Shown here: one piece after another, positions 32,843-41,171 of the stretch
Position numbering within the stretch: position 1 is the first letter of the stretch
Layout of the letters: each line of letters opens with the position of its first letter
Origin: Asanoa siamensis
GTDB taxonomy: Bacteria; Actinomycetota; Actinomycetes; Mycobacteriales; Micromonosporaceae
Assembly: GCF_016862555.1 (NCBI RefSeq)
Contig: NZ_BONE01000012.1
Coordinates: forward strand, 1-64,000
Direction of reading: 5' to 3'
Length of the DNA: 64,000 nt
The notes under the pieces: model-generated
Database searches by the model: none
Seen by the model: the letters and a program-made list of their open reading frames with translations, nothing else
Told to the model about the DNA's origin: nothing
Translations under genes and position numbers: made by a program

Positions 32843-35629
32843 ATGCGACTACCGAACCGCGCGAAACGGCTGGCGGGTGCGGCCACGGCGCTGCTCCTCG
32901 CCGGCACGCTGCCGCTGCTCAACGGCGCCCCCGCGGGCGCCAACCCCCCACGTCCAGCCTGTGACCCGAACCCCGCCGCCCACCTCGCCGACGTGCCCAG
33001 CCCGGAGTCGTTCCTCGGCTTCCCGCTCGGCAACGGCCAGCAGCGGGTCGTCACCAACGACGAGATCCGCCGGTACGTCGCCGCGGTCGACGCCGCCTCC
33101 GACCGGGTCACCACCGGCGTGGTGGCCACCAGCGTCAACGGCCAGCCGCTGCCCTACGCGATCGTCTCCGACCCGTCCCACGTGACCAAGGACGGCCTGG
33201 CCTCGATCGCCGAGAACATCCGCGACCTGCGCGACCCGCGCACGATGGCGGCGTCCAAGGCGGCCCGGATCGCGCACGACGACCCGGCCATCGTCTACAT
33301 CGCCGGCAACGTCCACGGTGGTGAGACCAGCGGCGCCGACGCGGCGCTCAAGTCGCTCTACGAGCTGGCCGCCGGCCTGTCGTGCGACGTCCGCGACCGC
33401 AACGACAACCTGCTGACGGTCATCATCCCGACGCAGAACCCGGACGGGCGGGCCGCCAACCGCCGGCAGAACGAGTACGGCTTCGACCTGAACCGCGACT
33501 GGTTCGCCCGTACGCAGCCGGAGACCGACGGCAAGGTCGAGCTCCTGCGCAAGTACCCGCCGCAGGTCTTCGTCGACGCGCACGAGATGGGCGGCAACCG
33601 CTACTTCTTCCCGCCGAACGCCGACCCGATCCACCACGAGATCGCCAGCGAGCCCGTGGACTGGATCAACCGGATCGGTGACGCCAACAAGGCCGCCTTC
33701 GGCTTCAACGGCCCGTGCGTGACGCCGCAGGACAGCGAGTGCTGGTTCAACTACGAGCGCTACGACCTGTTCTACATGGGCTACGGCGACACGGTGCCGG
33801 CCGCCGGCTTCGGTGCCGCCGGCATGACCTACGAGAAGGGCAGCGCGTCGCCGACCGCCAACCGGGTGCAGCAGCAGTTCAACACCCAGTGGGCGACGAT
33901 CGGCTGGGCCTCGGCCAACAAGCGCGAGGTGCTGGGCGGCTGGTTCAAGGTCTGGTCGGACGCGCTGGCCGAGGGCCGGGCGGGCACGCTCGAGCCCAAC
34001 GAGGTCGTGCAGCCCGACAACACGGTGCAGTTCCCGGTGCCGGACATCAAGATCAAGTCGTACTTCCTGCTTCCCGACCGCCAGCTCGCCGACGTGCGCC
34101 GGCTGGTCGAGCGGCTGCGGGCGATGGACGTCGAGGTGTACGAGGTCAAGGAGCCGGTCACCGTGCCGAACGCGAAGGTGTTCGGCGGCCGCAGCGCCAG
34201 CAACCTGACCGTGCCGAAGGGCGCCTACTGGATCCCGATGGCCCAGCCGCAGAAGCACTGGATCCAGGCGACGCTCGGCGAGGACCCGTACGCGCCGTTC
34301 CCGTACTTCTACGACGTCTCCTCGTGGAGCAACCCGCTGCTGATGGGCATCGACACCATCTACACGGGTGACGACCTGAAGCCGACGGTGCAGCGGGTCG
34401 CCCGCCCGGCCGGCGGCAAGGGCTCCCACGCGCCCAAGGGCGGCTCGTACCAGTTCAGGCTCGACTCGGCCGGCGCCTCGGAGCTCGTCTTCGCGCTGCT
34501 CGACGCGGGCGTGGCGGTCAGCCGGGACGCGGGCGTCGCGAGCTTCCCCGAGGCGGGCCTGACCCAGGCGCTCGACGACCGCGCCCGCGGGCTCGGCGTC
34601 ACGCTCAGCGCCAGCCGCAAGGCCCCGGTCGGCGCGGCGGTCGCGCTGCCCGACGTCGGCCTGTTCCGCGGCACCGGCATCTCCACCACGGCCGGGTCCT
34701 ACGGCGAGGCCCGGTACGTGCTGGGCAGCCGCTGGGGTCTCGACCTGAAGCCGGTCACCACGGCGGACATCAACGACAACACGGCCGCGTTCACCGGGCG
34801 CACGGTCCTGCTGGTGCCGGACGGCAGCAGCGCCACCGGTGGCCTGACCGCCGCCGGCCAGACCAACCTGCGCAACTGGGTGGCCGCCGGCAACACCTAC
34901 ATCGGGCTGCGCAACGAGGGCACCCGGGTGGCCCGGTCGGCCGGGCTCACCTCGACGACCGAGGTCGTCCTGCCGCCGGACAGCGAATACACGGTGATCG
35001 GCTCGCACTTCCGGGTCGACGTCGACGGCTCCAGCCCGGTGGGCGCCGGTCGCCCGGCCGAGGACTTCCAGTTCAACAACGACGACCCGATCATCACCGC
35101 CAGCACCACGGGCACCAACGTGGTGACCTACCCGACGGACGACACGTTCTGGCACAACGGTTACACGGTCGAGGAGGAGCGGCTCGAGGGCACCGCGGCC
35201 GTCGTCGACGAGCCGACCGGCGCCGGGCGGGCCGTGCTGTTCTCGTTCAACCCGCTGTTCCGGGCCTACAACGAGAGCGGCATCCAGATGCTGGCCAACG
35301 CTGTCCTCTACCCCGCCGGCCAGGCCGTGGCCCGCAAGGCGGCGACGGTCGACCCTGCCCGGGCGGCCGCGGCGGCCCAGCCGGCACCGGAGAACCTGGG
35401 CGGCGAGTGGCGGCCGATCACCATCAACGTGGCCGCCGGTGACCAGGCCCGCGCCGAGGCGGTCGTCGCGCGCTACACCGGCACCGCCCGGGTCAGCCAG
35501 GCGGGCGGCAACGCCCGGTTCGTGATCCCCAACCCCGCGGGCCTGCAGGCCGACGAGCACCCGTACCTCCGCGATCTGGTCGCTGACCTGCGCGCGGCGG
35601 GCGTCCCGCTCACGTCGGTCGTGGGCTGA
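32843..35629 (+). CDS. Secreted M14-family zinc carboxypeptidase-like protein
   Basis: A 928-residue exported metallopeptidase. The Sec signal peptide (RLPNRAKRLAGAATALLLAG..., cleavage near APAGA) is followed by an M14 catalytic domain. Zinc ligands H158 and E161 are in NVHGGETSG, TQNPDGRAANRRQNEYGFDLNRD carries substrate-binding residues, and VFVDAHEMGG follows. The C-terminal 500 residues form extra beta-rich domains of unknown role, including ADINDNTAAFTGRTVLLVPDG and an end segment with ITINVAAGDQARAEAVVARY. It likely degrades peptides or modifies the cell wall outside the cell. Own promoter and terminator. Confidence 0.92.
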   Translation: MRLPNRAKRLAGAATALLLAGTLPLLNGAPAGANPPRPACDPNPAAHLADVPSPESFLGFPLGNGQQRVVTNDEIRRYVAAVDAASDRVTTGVVATSVNGQPLPYAIVSDPSHVTKDGLASIAENIRDLRDPRTMAASKAARIAHDDPAIVYIAGNVHGGETSGADAALKSLYELAAGLSCDVRDRNDNLLTVIIPTQNPDGRAANRRQNEYGFDLNRDWFARTQPETDGKVELLRKYPPQVFVDAHEMGGNRYFFPPNADPIHHEIASEPVDWINRIGDANKAAFGFNGPCVTPQDSECWFNYERYDLFYMGYGDTVPAAGFGAAGMTYEKGSASPTANRVQQQFNTQWATIGWASANKREVLGGWFKVWSDALAEGRAGTLEPNEVVQPDNTVQFPVPDIKIKSYFLLPDRQLADVRRLVERLRAMDVEVYEVKEPVTVPNAKVFGGRSASNLTVPKGAYWIPMAQPQKHWIQATLGEDPYAPFPYFYDVSSWSNPLLMGIDTIYTGDDLKPTVQRVARPAGGKGSHAPKGGSYQFRLDSAGASELVFALLDAGVAVSRDAGVASFPEAGLTQALDDRARGLGVTLSASRKAPVGAAVALPDVGLFRGTGISTTAGSYGEARYVLGSRWGLDLKPVTTADINDNTAAFTGRTVLLVPDGSSATGGLTAAGQTNLRNWVAAGNTYIGLRNEGTRVARSAGLTSTTEVVLPPDSEYTVIGSHFRVDVDGSSPVGAGRPAEDFQFNNDDPIITASTTGTNVVTYPTDDTFWHNGYTVEEERLEGTAAVVDEPTGAGRAVLFSFNPLFRAYNESGIQMLANAVLYPAGQAVARKAATVDPARAAAAAQPAPENLGGEWRPITINVAAGDQARAEAVVARYTGTARVSQAGGNARFVIPNPAGLQADEHPYLRDLVADLRAAGVPLTSVVG

Positions 35630-35650
35630 GTCAGTTACTGACCGGTTACC

Positions 35651-35685
35651 GCCCGGTGGTTCCGGCCCTGCCGGAACCACCGGGC
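35651..35685 (+). terminator. Strong intrinsic-type terminator after the peptidase
   Basis: Perfect 15-bp stem GCCCGGTGGTTCCGG / CCGGAACCACCGGGC with loop CCCTG, 22 bases after the stop codon, followed by TTCGCCGTTTA. Confidence 0.85.
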
Positions 35686-35745
35686 TTCGCCGTTTATGAC
35701 CACGGACACTGCGCGCAGCCCTGAAAGACGAACGCCGCTCACCAC

Positions 35746-35751
35746 TACAAT
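35746..35751 (+). promoter_or_regulatory. -10 hexamer TACAAT of the FIST operon
   Basis: A near-consensus TACAAT. Transcription would start near 35758, so the GTG at 35754 cannot be used and a downstream GTG (35778 or 35784) is the start. No convincing -35 was seen. Confidence 0.55.
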
Positions 35752-35783
35752 CGGTGGTTGTCCGAGCACGCGCGCGCGTGGGG

Positions 35784-36977
35784 GTGAGAGCACTGAGCAG
35801 CAACAGTGCGATCAGCGGGGTCGGCACCGGCAACGGCACCGACTCCCGACTGGCGGCCGAGACCGCCATCGAAGAGGCGTTCCGCCCGTTGGCGGGCCGC
35901 GAGCCCGATCTGGTGCTGGTGTACGCCTCTGTCCGGTATGACCTTGAAACCGTCCTGAAGGCCGTGACCGCGGCCGCCGGCCCGTCGGCGGTGGTGGCGG
36001 GTGCCACGACCTCCGGCCAGCTCGAAGGTGGCCGGCTGATCGAGCCGGGCGACGGCATCGCCGTGCTCGCGCTCGCCGGCGGCGGCTACCGCTTCGGCCT
36101 CGGCCACGCCACGGGGCTGCAGGCCGACGCCACCCGCGCCGGGCGGGCGCTCGCCCGGGCCGCGCTGGGCGCCGCGGGGCCGGTCCGCTCACCGCACGAG
36201 GCGGTCCTGCTCTTCTCCGACGGCCTGGCCGGCGACCAGCAGGAGCTGCTCAACGGCATCCACAAGGTGACGGGCTTCCAGATCCCGGTGGTCGGTGGCG
36301 CGGCGGCCGACGACCGCCGGCTCGCCGAGACGTTCGTGTTCGCGGGTGACCGCGTGCTGCGCGACGCCGCGGTGGCGGTCTGGATCGGCTCCGACCGCCC
36401 GTTGCGGGTCGCCGGCGGCCACGGCTGGCAGCCGACCAGCCTCCCGCTGATGCTCAGCGGCGTCGAGGGCCAGATCGTCAAGGAGCTCGGCGGCCGGCCC
36501 GCGCGCGAGGTGTTCTGGGAGAACTTCCGGCCGCGCGGCGGGGTCGACACCAAGCTCTACAAGAAGGCGGGCGGCTACCACTCCGAGCACGCGTTCGGGC
36601 TGATCCAGCCCGACGGCTCGCTGCTGATCCGCGGTGCCTTCATCGACAGCGACGGCAACCTGCGCACGTTCTCGCCCATGCCGCCGTACTCGGCGGTCCA
36701 GGTGGTCTCGTGCGAGCCCGACGACCTGCTGGAGATCGGCGAGGAGGTGGTCGAGCGGGTCGCCCGCGGCGGCGAGCAGGAGCCGTCCGTCGTGCTGGTG
36801 TTCGACTGCGTGGCCCGGCTCGACATCCTCGGCGAACGCGGCCACGAGGAGGCGCGCCGGCTGCAACGGGCGGCGCACGGCGCGCCGACGTTCGGCTACT
36901 ACACCTACGGGGAGTTCGCGCGGACCACCGGCGTCGCGGGTTACCACAACGCCACCATCGCGGCGCTGGCGCTCTGA
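35784..36977 (+). CDS. FIST-domain sensor protein
   Basis: A protein of about 397 residues consisting of FIST N and FIST C domains. EPDLVLVYASVRYD, VVAGATTSGQLEGG and VGGAAADDRRL (residues about 35-190) are in the first. LIRGAFIDSDGNLRTFSPMP and FGYYTYGEFARTTGVAGYHNATIAAL are in the second. FIST is a predicted ligand-sensing module of signalling proteins, thought to bind small molecules such as amino acids. There is no membrane segment or output domain. The next gene, seven bases away, encodes a c-di-GMP enzyme, so the sensor presumably acts on it in trans. Start chosen from promoter position. Confidence 0.87.
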   Translation: MRALSSNSAISGVGTGNGTDSRLAAETAIEEAFRPLAGREPDLVLVYASVRYDLETVLKAVTAAAGPSAVVAGATTSGQLEGGRLIEPGDGIAVLALAGGGYRFGLGHATGLQADATRAGRALARAALGAAGPVRSPHEAVLLFSDGLAGDQQELLNGIHKVTGFQIPVVGGAAADDRRLAETFVFAGDRVLRDAAVAVWIGSDRPLRVAGGHGWQPTSLPLMLSGVEGQIVKELGGRPAREVFWENFRPRGGVDTKLYKKAGGYHSEHAFGLIQPDGSLLIRGAFIDSDGNLRTFSPMPPYSAVQVVSCEPDDLLEIGEEVVERVARGGEQEPSVVLVFDCVARLDILGERGHEEARRLQRAAHGAPTFGYYTYGEFARTTGVAGYHNATIAALAL

Positions 36978-36984
36978 CCGGCAG

Positions 36985-39318
36985 ATGGTCGCGTACGGGG
37001 ACCGACAGGCACCCCGCTTCGAGTCCGAGGCGGAGTCGCTGCGGGCTGCCCTGTCGCGGGCGGAGGGCGCGGCCGCGGCCGCGTACCGGGACACCGCCCG
37101 GCTGATCCGGCTGCTGACGGTGATCGGCACGCCGTCGTCGCCGGGCCGGCTGATAGACCGCACGCTGACCGTGCTCTCCGAGGTGTTCGCCGCCGACGTC
37201 GTGTGCATCGCGGAGGCGATCGACGACCGGTTGTTCGTCACCGCGACCAGCGGGCTGCCCGAGGACGACCCGGCGTTCACCACGGGCTGGGCGCTCGGCC
37301 CGACCGCGCGGCGCGTCATCAACTCCGGCAGCGCGGCGGCGCGGCACGGCGTCCCCGCCGAGGACCTCCCGCCCCCGCTGCAGGACGAGCGCGGCACGTC
37401 CGCGGCCTGGATACCCCTGTCCGGCGTGGGCTCCGAGTTCGCCGGCGACCTGCTGGTCCTCTACCGGCGCGGCGGCGACCTGTTCACGCCGGCCGACCTG
37501 CAGGTGCTGCTCTCGATGGCCTACCGGATGTACTCGGCGGTCGAGGCCCGCGAGCGCGGCGCCGCCATCGAGCGGCTCGCCCAGGCCGGGCCGGGCCTGG
37601 CCCGCCACCTCGACGTGGGCTCGCTGCTCGAGGACGCGGTGCTGCTGCTGCGCGAGCTGACCGGCACCGACTCCACCTGGATCCTCAGTGTCCGCGACGA
37701 CCTGGCCGAGGTCGCCGCGGCCGCCGACGTCGGCGAGGACACCGGCAAGCGGTGGCCGATCCCGGCCGGCGAGCTGCCCGGCTGGCCCCGGCTCGCCGCC
37801 GGCGAGGCGTACGTCGGCCCGGGCGGCGCCAACGGCGACGACCCGATGCTGCTCGTACCCGTGATGCGCGACGGCGGCGTGATCGCCGTGCTGGCCGCGA
37901 AGGGCCGGCGCGCCCGCTCCTTCGGCAAGTCCGCGGTCGAGGTCGCCCAGGTGCTCGCCGCCTACCTGAGCGTCGCGATCAGCAACGGCGAGCTCTACCG
38001 GCGGCTCAAGGCCCGCGAGCAGGAGCTGCACCGGCGGGCCTCGCGCGACCCGCTGACCGGCCTCGCCAACCGGATGACCGCCGCGCAGCGCATCGACGAG
38101 ACGCTGGCCAGCACGCCGACCGGCGTCGTCGGCCTGCTCTTCTTCGACCTCGACAAGTTCAAGGCGGTCAACGACCGGCTCGGCCACGAGGCCGGCGACG
38201 AGCTGATCCAGCAGGTGGCCCAGCGGCTGCGCAAGGTCGTCCGGCCGGGTGACATGCTCGCCCGGTTCGGCGGCGACGAGTTCGTGCTCCTGATCAACGG
38301 CGCGTCCGATCTGACCGACCTCAACGACATGGGCCGGCGGATCCAGGCCGCCCTGGCCGACGAGTTCCCGCTGCGCGGCGAGCGGGTCGAGGTCACCGCG
38401 AGCATCGGCGCGGTGCTCGGCCGGCGGGGCACCGCGACCGCCAGCGCCATGCTGCGCGACGCCGACGCCGCCATGTACGCGGCCAAGGCGCGCGGCACCG
38501 GTCGACTGGAGGTCTTCGACGACGAGGCGTCGCACCGCTCGATCGACCGGCTCGACCTGCGCTCCGACCTGTCCGAGGCGCTCGAGCACGGCCAGCTCTC
38601 GGTGGTCTACCAGCCGATGGTCGAGCTGAAGACCAACACGATCCGCTCGTTCGAGGCGCTGGCGCGCTGGCGCCACCCCGAGCGCGGCAACGTGCCGCCG
38701 GACGAGTTCATCCCACTGGCCGAGGAGACCGGCGCGATCGTGGCGATCGGTGCCTGGGTGCTCGACCAGGCCTGCCGGCAGCTCGCGACGTGGCAGCGCG
38801 AGTTCCCCGAGGCGCACCTGACGATGAGCGTCAACATCTCCGCGGTGCAGCTCGAGCGCGGCCACGGCGACCTGCTCGACGTGATCCGGTCGGCCGGGGT
38901 GGACCCGGCCGACATCTGGCTGGAGGTCACCGAGCACATGGACACCGCGGAGGACATCTCCACGCAGGTCTCCGCGCTGCGCGACGCCGGCGTGCACTTC
39001 GCGCTCGACGACTTCGGGATGTCGTACTCCAGCCTGGCCTATCTCCAGCGGTTCCCCGTCGAGGGGCTGAAGATCGACCGGGCGTTCGTGGCGGCGATGA
39101 ACGACGACGCCGACAACGGCCGCGGCATCGTCCGGGCCATCACGGCGGTGGCCGACTCGCTGTCGATGAAGGCGTTCGCCGAGGGCATCGAGACCCAGGC
39201 GCAGCTCGACGGCCTGCTCGACCTCGGCTGCGGCTACGGCCAGGGCCACCTGCTCTCCCCGCCGCTGACGGTGGAGCGGTCCACGGCGGCGTTGCGGGCC
39301 CAGCGCGACCGCGGCTAG
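36985..39318 (+). CDS. GAF-GAF-GGDEF-EAL c-di-GMP turnover protein
   Basis: A 777-residue cytoplasmic signalling protein. A short coiled coil (residues 14-40), then two GAF-like domains (about 45-190 and 200-350), a GGDEF domain (about 365-520) and an EAL domain (about 530-775). The cyclase site is intact, F-G-G-D-E-F with G429-F433, and so is the inhibitory site R420-P-G-D423. The phosphodiesterase keeps E557-A-L, the Asn of SVNIS, EVTEH, DDFG, LKIDR, EGIET and QGHLL, so both activities are possible. It is co-transcribed with the FIST sensor. Its end overlaps the opposing gene by four bases. Confidence 0.94.
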   Translation: MVAYGDRQAPRFESEAESLRAALSRAEGAAAAAYRDTARLIRLLTVIGTPSSPGRLIDRTLTVLSEVFAADVVCIAEAIDDRLFVTATSGLPEDDPAFTTGWALGPTARRVINSGSAAARHGVPAEDLPPPLQDERGTSAAWIPLSGVGSEFAGDLLVLYRRGGDLFTPADLQVLLSMAYRMYSAVEARERGAAIERLAQAGPGLARHLDVGSLLEDAVLLLRELTGTDSTWILSVRDDLAEVAAAADVGEDTGKRWPIPAGELPGWPRLAAGEAYVGPGGANGDDPMLLVPVMRDGGVIAVLAAKGRRARSFGKSAVEVAQVLAAYLSVAISNGELYRRLKAREQELHRRASRDPLTGLANRMTAAQRIDETLASTPTGVVGLLFFDLDKFKAVNDRLGHEAGDELIQQVAQRLRKVVRPGDMLARFGGDEFVLLINGASDLTDLNDMGRRIQAALADEFPLRGERVEVTASIGAVLGRRGTATASAMLRDADAAMYAAKARGTGRLEVFDDEASHRSIDRLDLRSDLSEALEHGQLSVVYQPMVELKTNTIRSFEALARWRHPERGNVPPDEFIPLAEETGAIVAIGAWVLDQACRQLATWQREFPEAHLTMSVNISAVQLERGHGDLLDVIRSAGVDPADIWLEVTEHMDTAEDISTQVSALRDAGVHFALDDFGMSYSSLAYLQRFPVEGLKIDRAFVAAMNDDADNGRGIVRAITAVADSLSMKAFAEGIETQAQLDGLLDLGCGYGQGHLLSPPLTVERSTAALRAQRDRG

Positions 39319-39902
39319 CCCAGCGCGGCGCGGTCCACCTCACCGTCGGGCGTACGCGGCAGGTCGTCCAGGACGACGAGCCGCTCCGGCACCCGCGGCG
39401 CGGGCAGCCGGGCCGCCAGGTAGTCGCGGAGCACCGCGGGTTCGGCGTGCCAGCCGGGCAGCAGCGTGAGATAGCCGGTCAGCACCGCTCCCCCTTCCCG
39501 CGGGCGCGCCACCACGGCGCACTCCGCGACCTCGTCCGCCGCCGCCAGCGCGGCCTCGGCCACCTCCGGATCGGACCGGCCGCCACTGATGCGCAAGCTC
39601 GGCCGGCGTCGCTCGGGCGCGCGCGGGACGTGCGTCAGTGGCAGGCCCGCCGGGTGCAGCAGGGCCACGGGCGGCGGGAGCCACAACGTGGTGTCGTGCG
39701 GCGGCGGCGCCAGGACCCGCGTCGGGACCAATCGCGGGTAGGTGGCGCGCAACAGGGCGCGGATCGCTTGCGGGTCGGCGTCGTCGGCCACGGGAATGTC
39801 CCGATCCGCGGCCCATCGCCGGACGGCGGGCAGCTCGTGCCCCCACTCCCGCAGCAGGTGCAGCCACCCGTCCCCGGGCAGCGCGACATGCGACGATCCC
39901 AT
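39315..39902 (-). CDS. Stand-alone adenylation C-terminal-domain-like protein
   Basis: A 195-residue protein. Residues about 105-195 read like the C-terminal domain of acyl/aminoacyl adenylating enzymes: LRISGGRSDPEVAEAAL resembles core motif A8, then VAECAVVARP, LTGYLTLLPG, LRDYLAARLPAPRVPERLVV, and LPRTPDGEVDRAAL resembles motif A10. The lysine of A10 (GKVDR) is glutamate here. No AMP-binding N-terminal domain exists; residues 1-100 resemble nothing known and are rich in Arg, Trp and Pro. Enzymatic adenylation is therefore unlikely. GGGAG lies nine bases before the ATG. Confidence 0.65.
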   Translation of the reverse strand: MGSSHVALPGDGWLHLLREWGHELPAVRRWAADRDIPVADDADPQAIRALLRATYPRLVPTRVLAPPPHDTTLWLPPPVALLHPAGLPLTHVPRAPERRRPSLRISGGRSDPEVAEAALAAADEVAECAVVARPREGGAVLTGYLTLLPGWHAEPAVLRDYLAARLPAPRVPERLVVLDDLPRTPDGEVDRAALG

Positions 39903-40064
39903 TCCCCGTGACTCCCCTGTTGTGGCAAACGCCGGTAACTTTAGGTCACTGGCCAACTACGTTCGGAGACCGCGAGCCCTCGGCGTGTCCCGTGGCAGTT
40001 AGACGGACGTCACTGCGAGCGCGGTAGGATCCGGCTGCGGGAGGGACAGACCGAGGAGGTCCGC

Positions 40065-41072
40065 GTGGCGTTTCGCGGCGACCGGCCGCGGATCGGCCAG
40101 GTCGCGCAGCTCGCCGGAGTCAGCGCGACCACGGTGTCGCACGCGCTCAACGGGCGCAGGCCGGTGTCGGCCGAGACCCGCCAACGGATCATGGACGCGA
40201 TCGCCGAGCTCGGCTACCGGCCCAACGTGGTCGCCCGCGGCCTGCGGGCCGGTCGCAGCCTGACCGTGGGGCTGGTGATCCCCGACATCACCAACCCGTT
40301 CTACCCGGTGCTGGCGCGCGGGGTGCAGGACGTCCTCGGCCCGGCCGGCTACGACGAGATCATCACCAACACCAACGGCGTACGCGACCTCGAGCGCGCC
40401 GCCCTCGACAAGATGATCTCGCGGAACGTCGACGGCGTGGCGTTCGCGGTCTTCCACACCCACGCCGACGACCTGCGCCCCGTGATCGACGCCCGGATCC
40501 CGGTCGTCCGGCTCGGCGGCCGGCAGTCGCTGCCGGGCGTCGACCTGGTGCACAGCGACGACGAGGGCGGCGCCCGCGAGGCGGTCCGTTACCTCATCCA
40601 CAGTGGATACCGCCGGATCGCGTTCATCTGCGGGCCGGCGGCCGAGGGCCCGGCCGCCGAGCGGGTCGCCGGCTACCGCGCCGCCCTCGCGGAGGCGGCC
40701 GTCGGTCCACTGCGGAGCATGGTGGTGCACACCGACTTCAGCCGGGACGGCGGGGCGCACGGGGTGGAGAAGCTGATCCGGCAACGCCGGCGGCCCGACG
40801 CGGTGCTCTGCGCCAACGACATGATGGCGATCGGCGCGCTGGACGCGGCCCGGGAGCGCGGGTTGCGGGTGCCCGACGACCTCGCGGTGATGGGCTTCGA
40901 CGACATCGACGCGGCCAGCCTGGTCACCCCGGGCCTGACCACGATCGCCAACCCGGCGCGGGAGATCGGCATGGCCTGCGCCCGGCTCCTGCTCGACCGG
41001 ATCGACGGCGCCGAGGGTCCGCCCAAGGAGATCGTGATCCCGACGCGGCTGGTGCGCCGGCAGTCGGCCTGA
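40065..41072 (+). CDS. LacI-family transcriptional regulator
   Basis: A 335-residue repressor. The helix-turn-helix and hinge helix lie at residues 8-58 (RIGQVAQLAGVSATTVSHAL, NGRRPVSAETRQRI, IAELGYRPNVVARGLRAGRS), followed by the periplasmic-binding-protein-like effector domain (VGLVIPDITNPFYPVLARGV through DAVLCANDMMAIGALDAARE). GTG start with GAGGAGG. It precedes the ABC transporter operon in the same orientation, and a dyad plus promoter lie in the 99-base gap, so it most likely represses that operon until a sugar-acid ligand binds. Confidence 0.92.
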   Translation: MAFRGDRPRIGQVAQLAGVSATTVSHALNGRRPVSAETRQRIMDAIAELGYRPNVVARGLRAGRSLTVGLVIPDITNPFYPVLARGVQDVLGPAGYDEIITNTNGVRDLERAALDKMISRNVDGVAFAVFHTHADDLRPVIDARIPVVRLGGRQSLPGVDLVHSDDEGGAREAVRYLIHSGYRRIAFICGPAAEGPAAERVAGYRAALAEAAVGPLRSMVVHTDFSRDGGAHGVEKLIRQRRRPDAVLCANDMMAIGALDAARERGLRVPDDLAVMGFDDIDAASLVTPGLTTIANPAREIGMACARLLLDRIDGAEGPPKEIVIPTRLVRRQSA

Positions 41073-41074
41073 CA

Positions 41075-41121
41075 GTTCTCTATATAGAACGTCTTGACTT
41101 CCCCCGTGTGACGGGTAAATT
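41075..41121 (+). promoter_or_regulatory. Operator and promoter of the sugar-uptake operon
   Basis: The dyad GTTCTCTATATAGAAC (41075-41090, perfect five-base outer arms) is followed by TTGACT (41094-41099), a 16-base spacer and TAAATT (41116-41121). The AT-rich dyad is striking in this context and lies directly upstream of the -35 element. It is probably bound by the LacI protein encoded just before it. Confidence 0.6.
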
Positions 41122-41171
41122 GCCGATCAGTCTTAACGATTTGCGTAGCCGTCCGGCAGGAGGGCCAGACC

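Noticed and set aside
32849-36058. Very long minus-strand open frame of about 1,070 codons
   Set aside because: It is antisense to the M14 peptidase and FIST genes, is full of V/R/G/A-rich low-complexity sequence and has no family resemblance. The plus-strand genes have clear signal peptide, motifs, promoter and terminator.
36640-39249. Long minus-strand open frame opposite the GGDEF-EAL gene
   Set aside because: Shadow of a high-GC coding region; the plus strand has all domain motifs intact.
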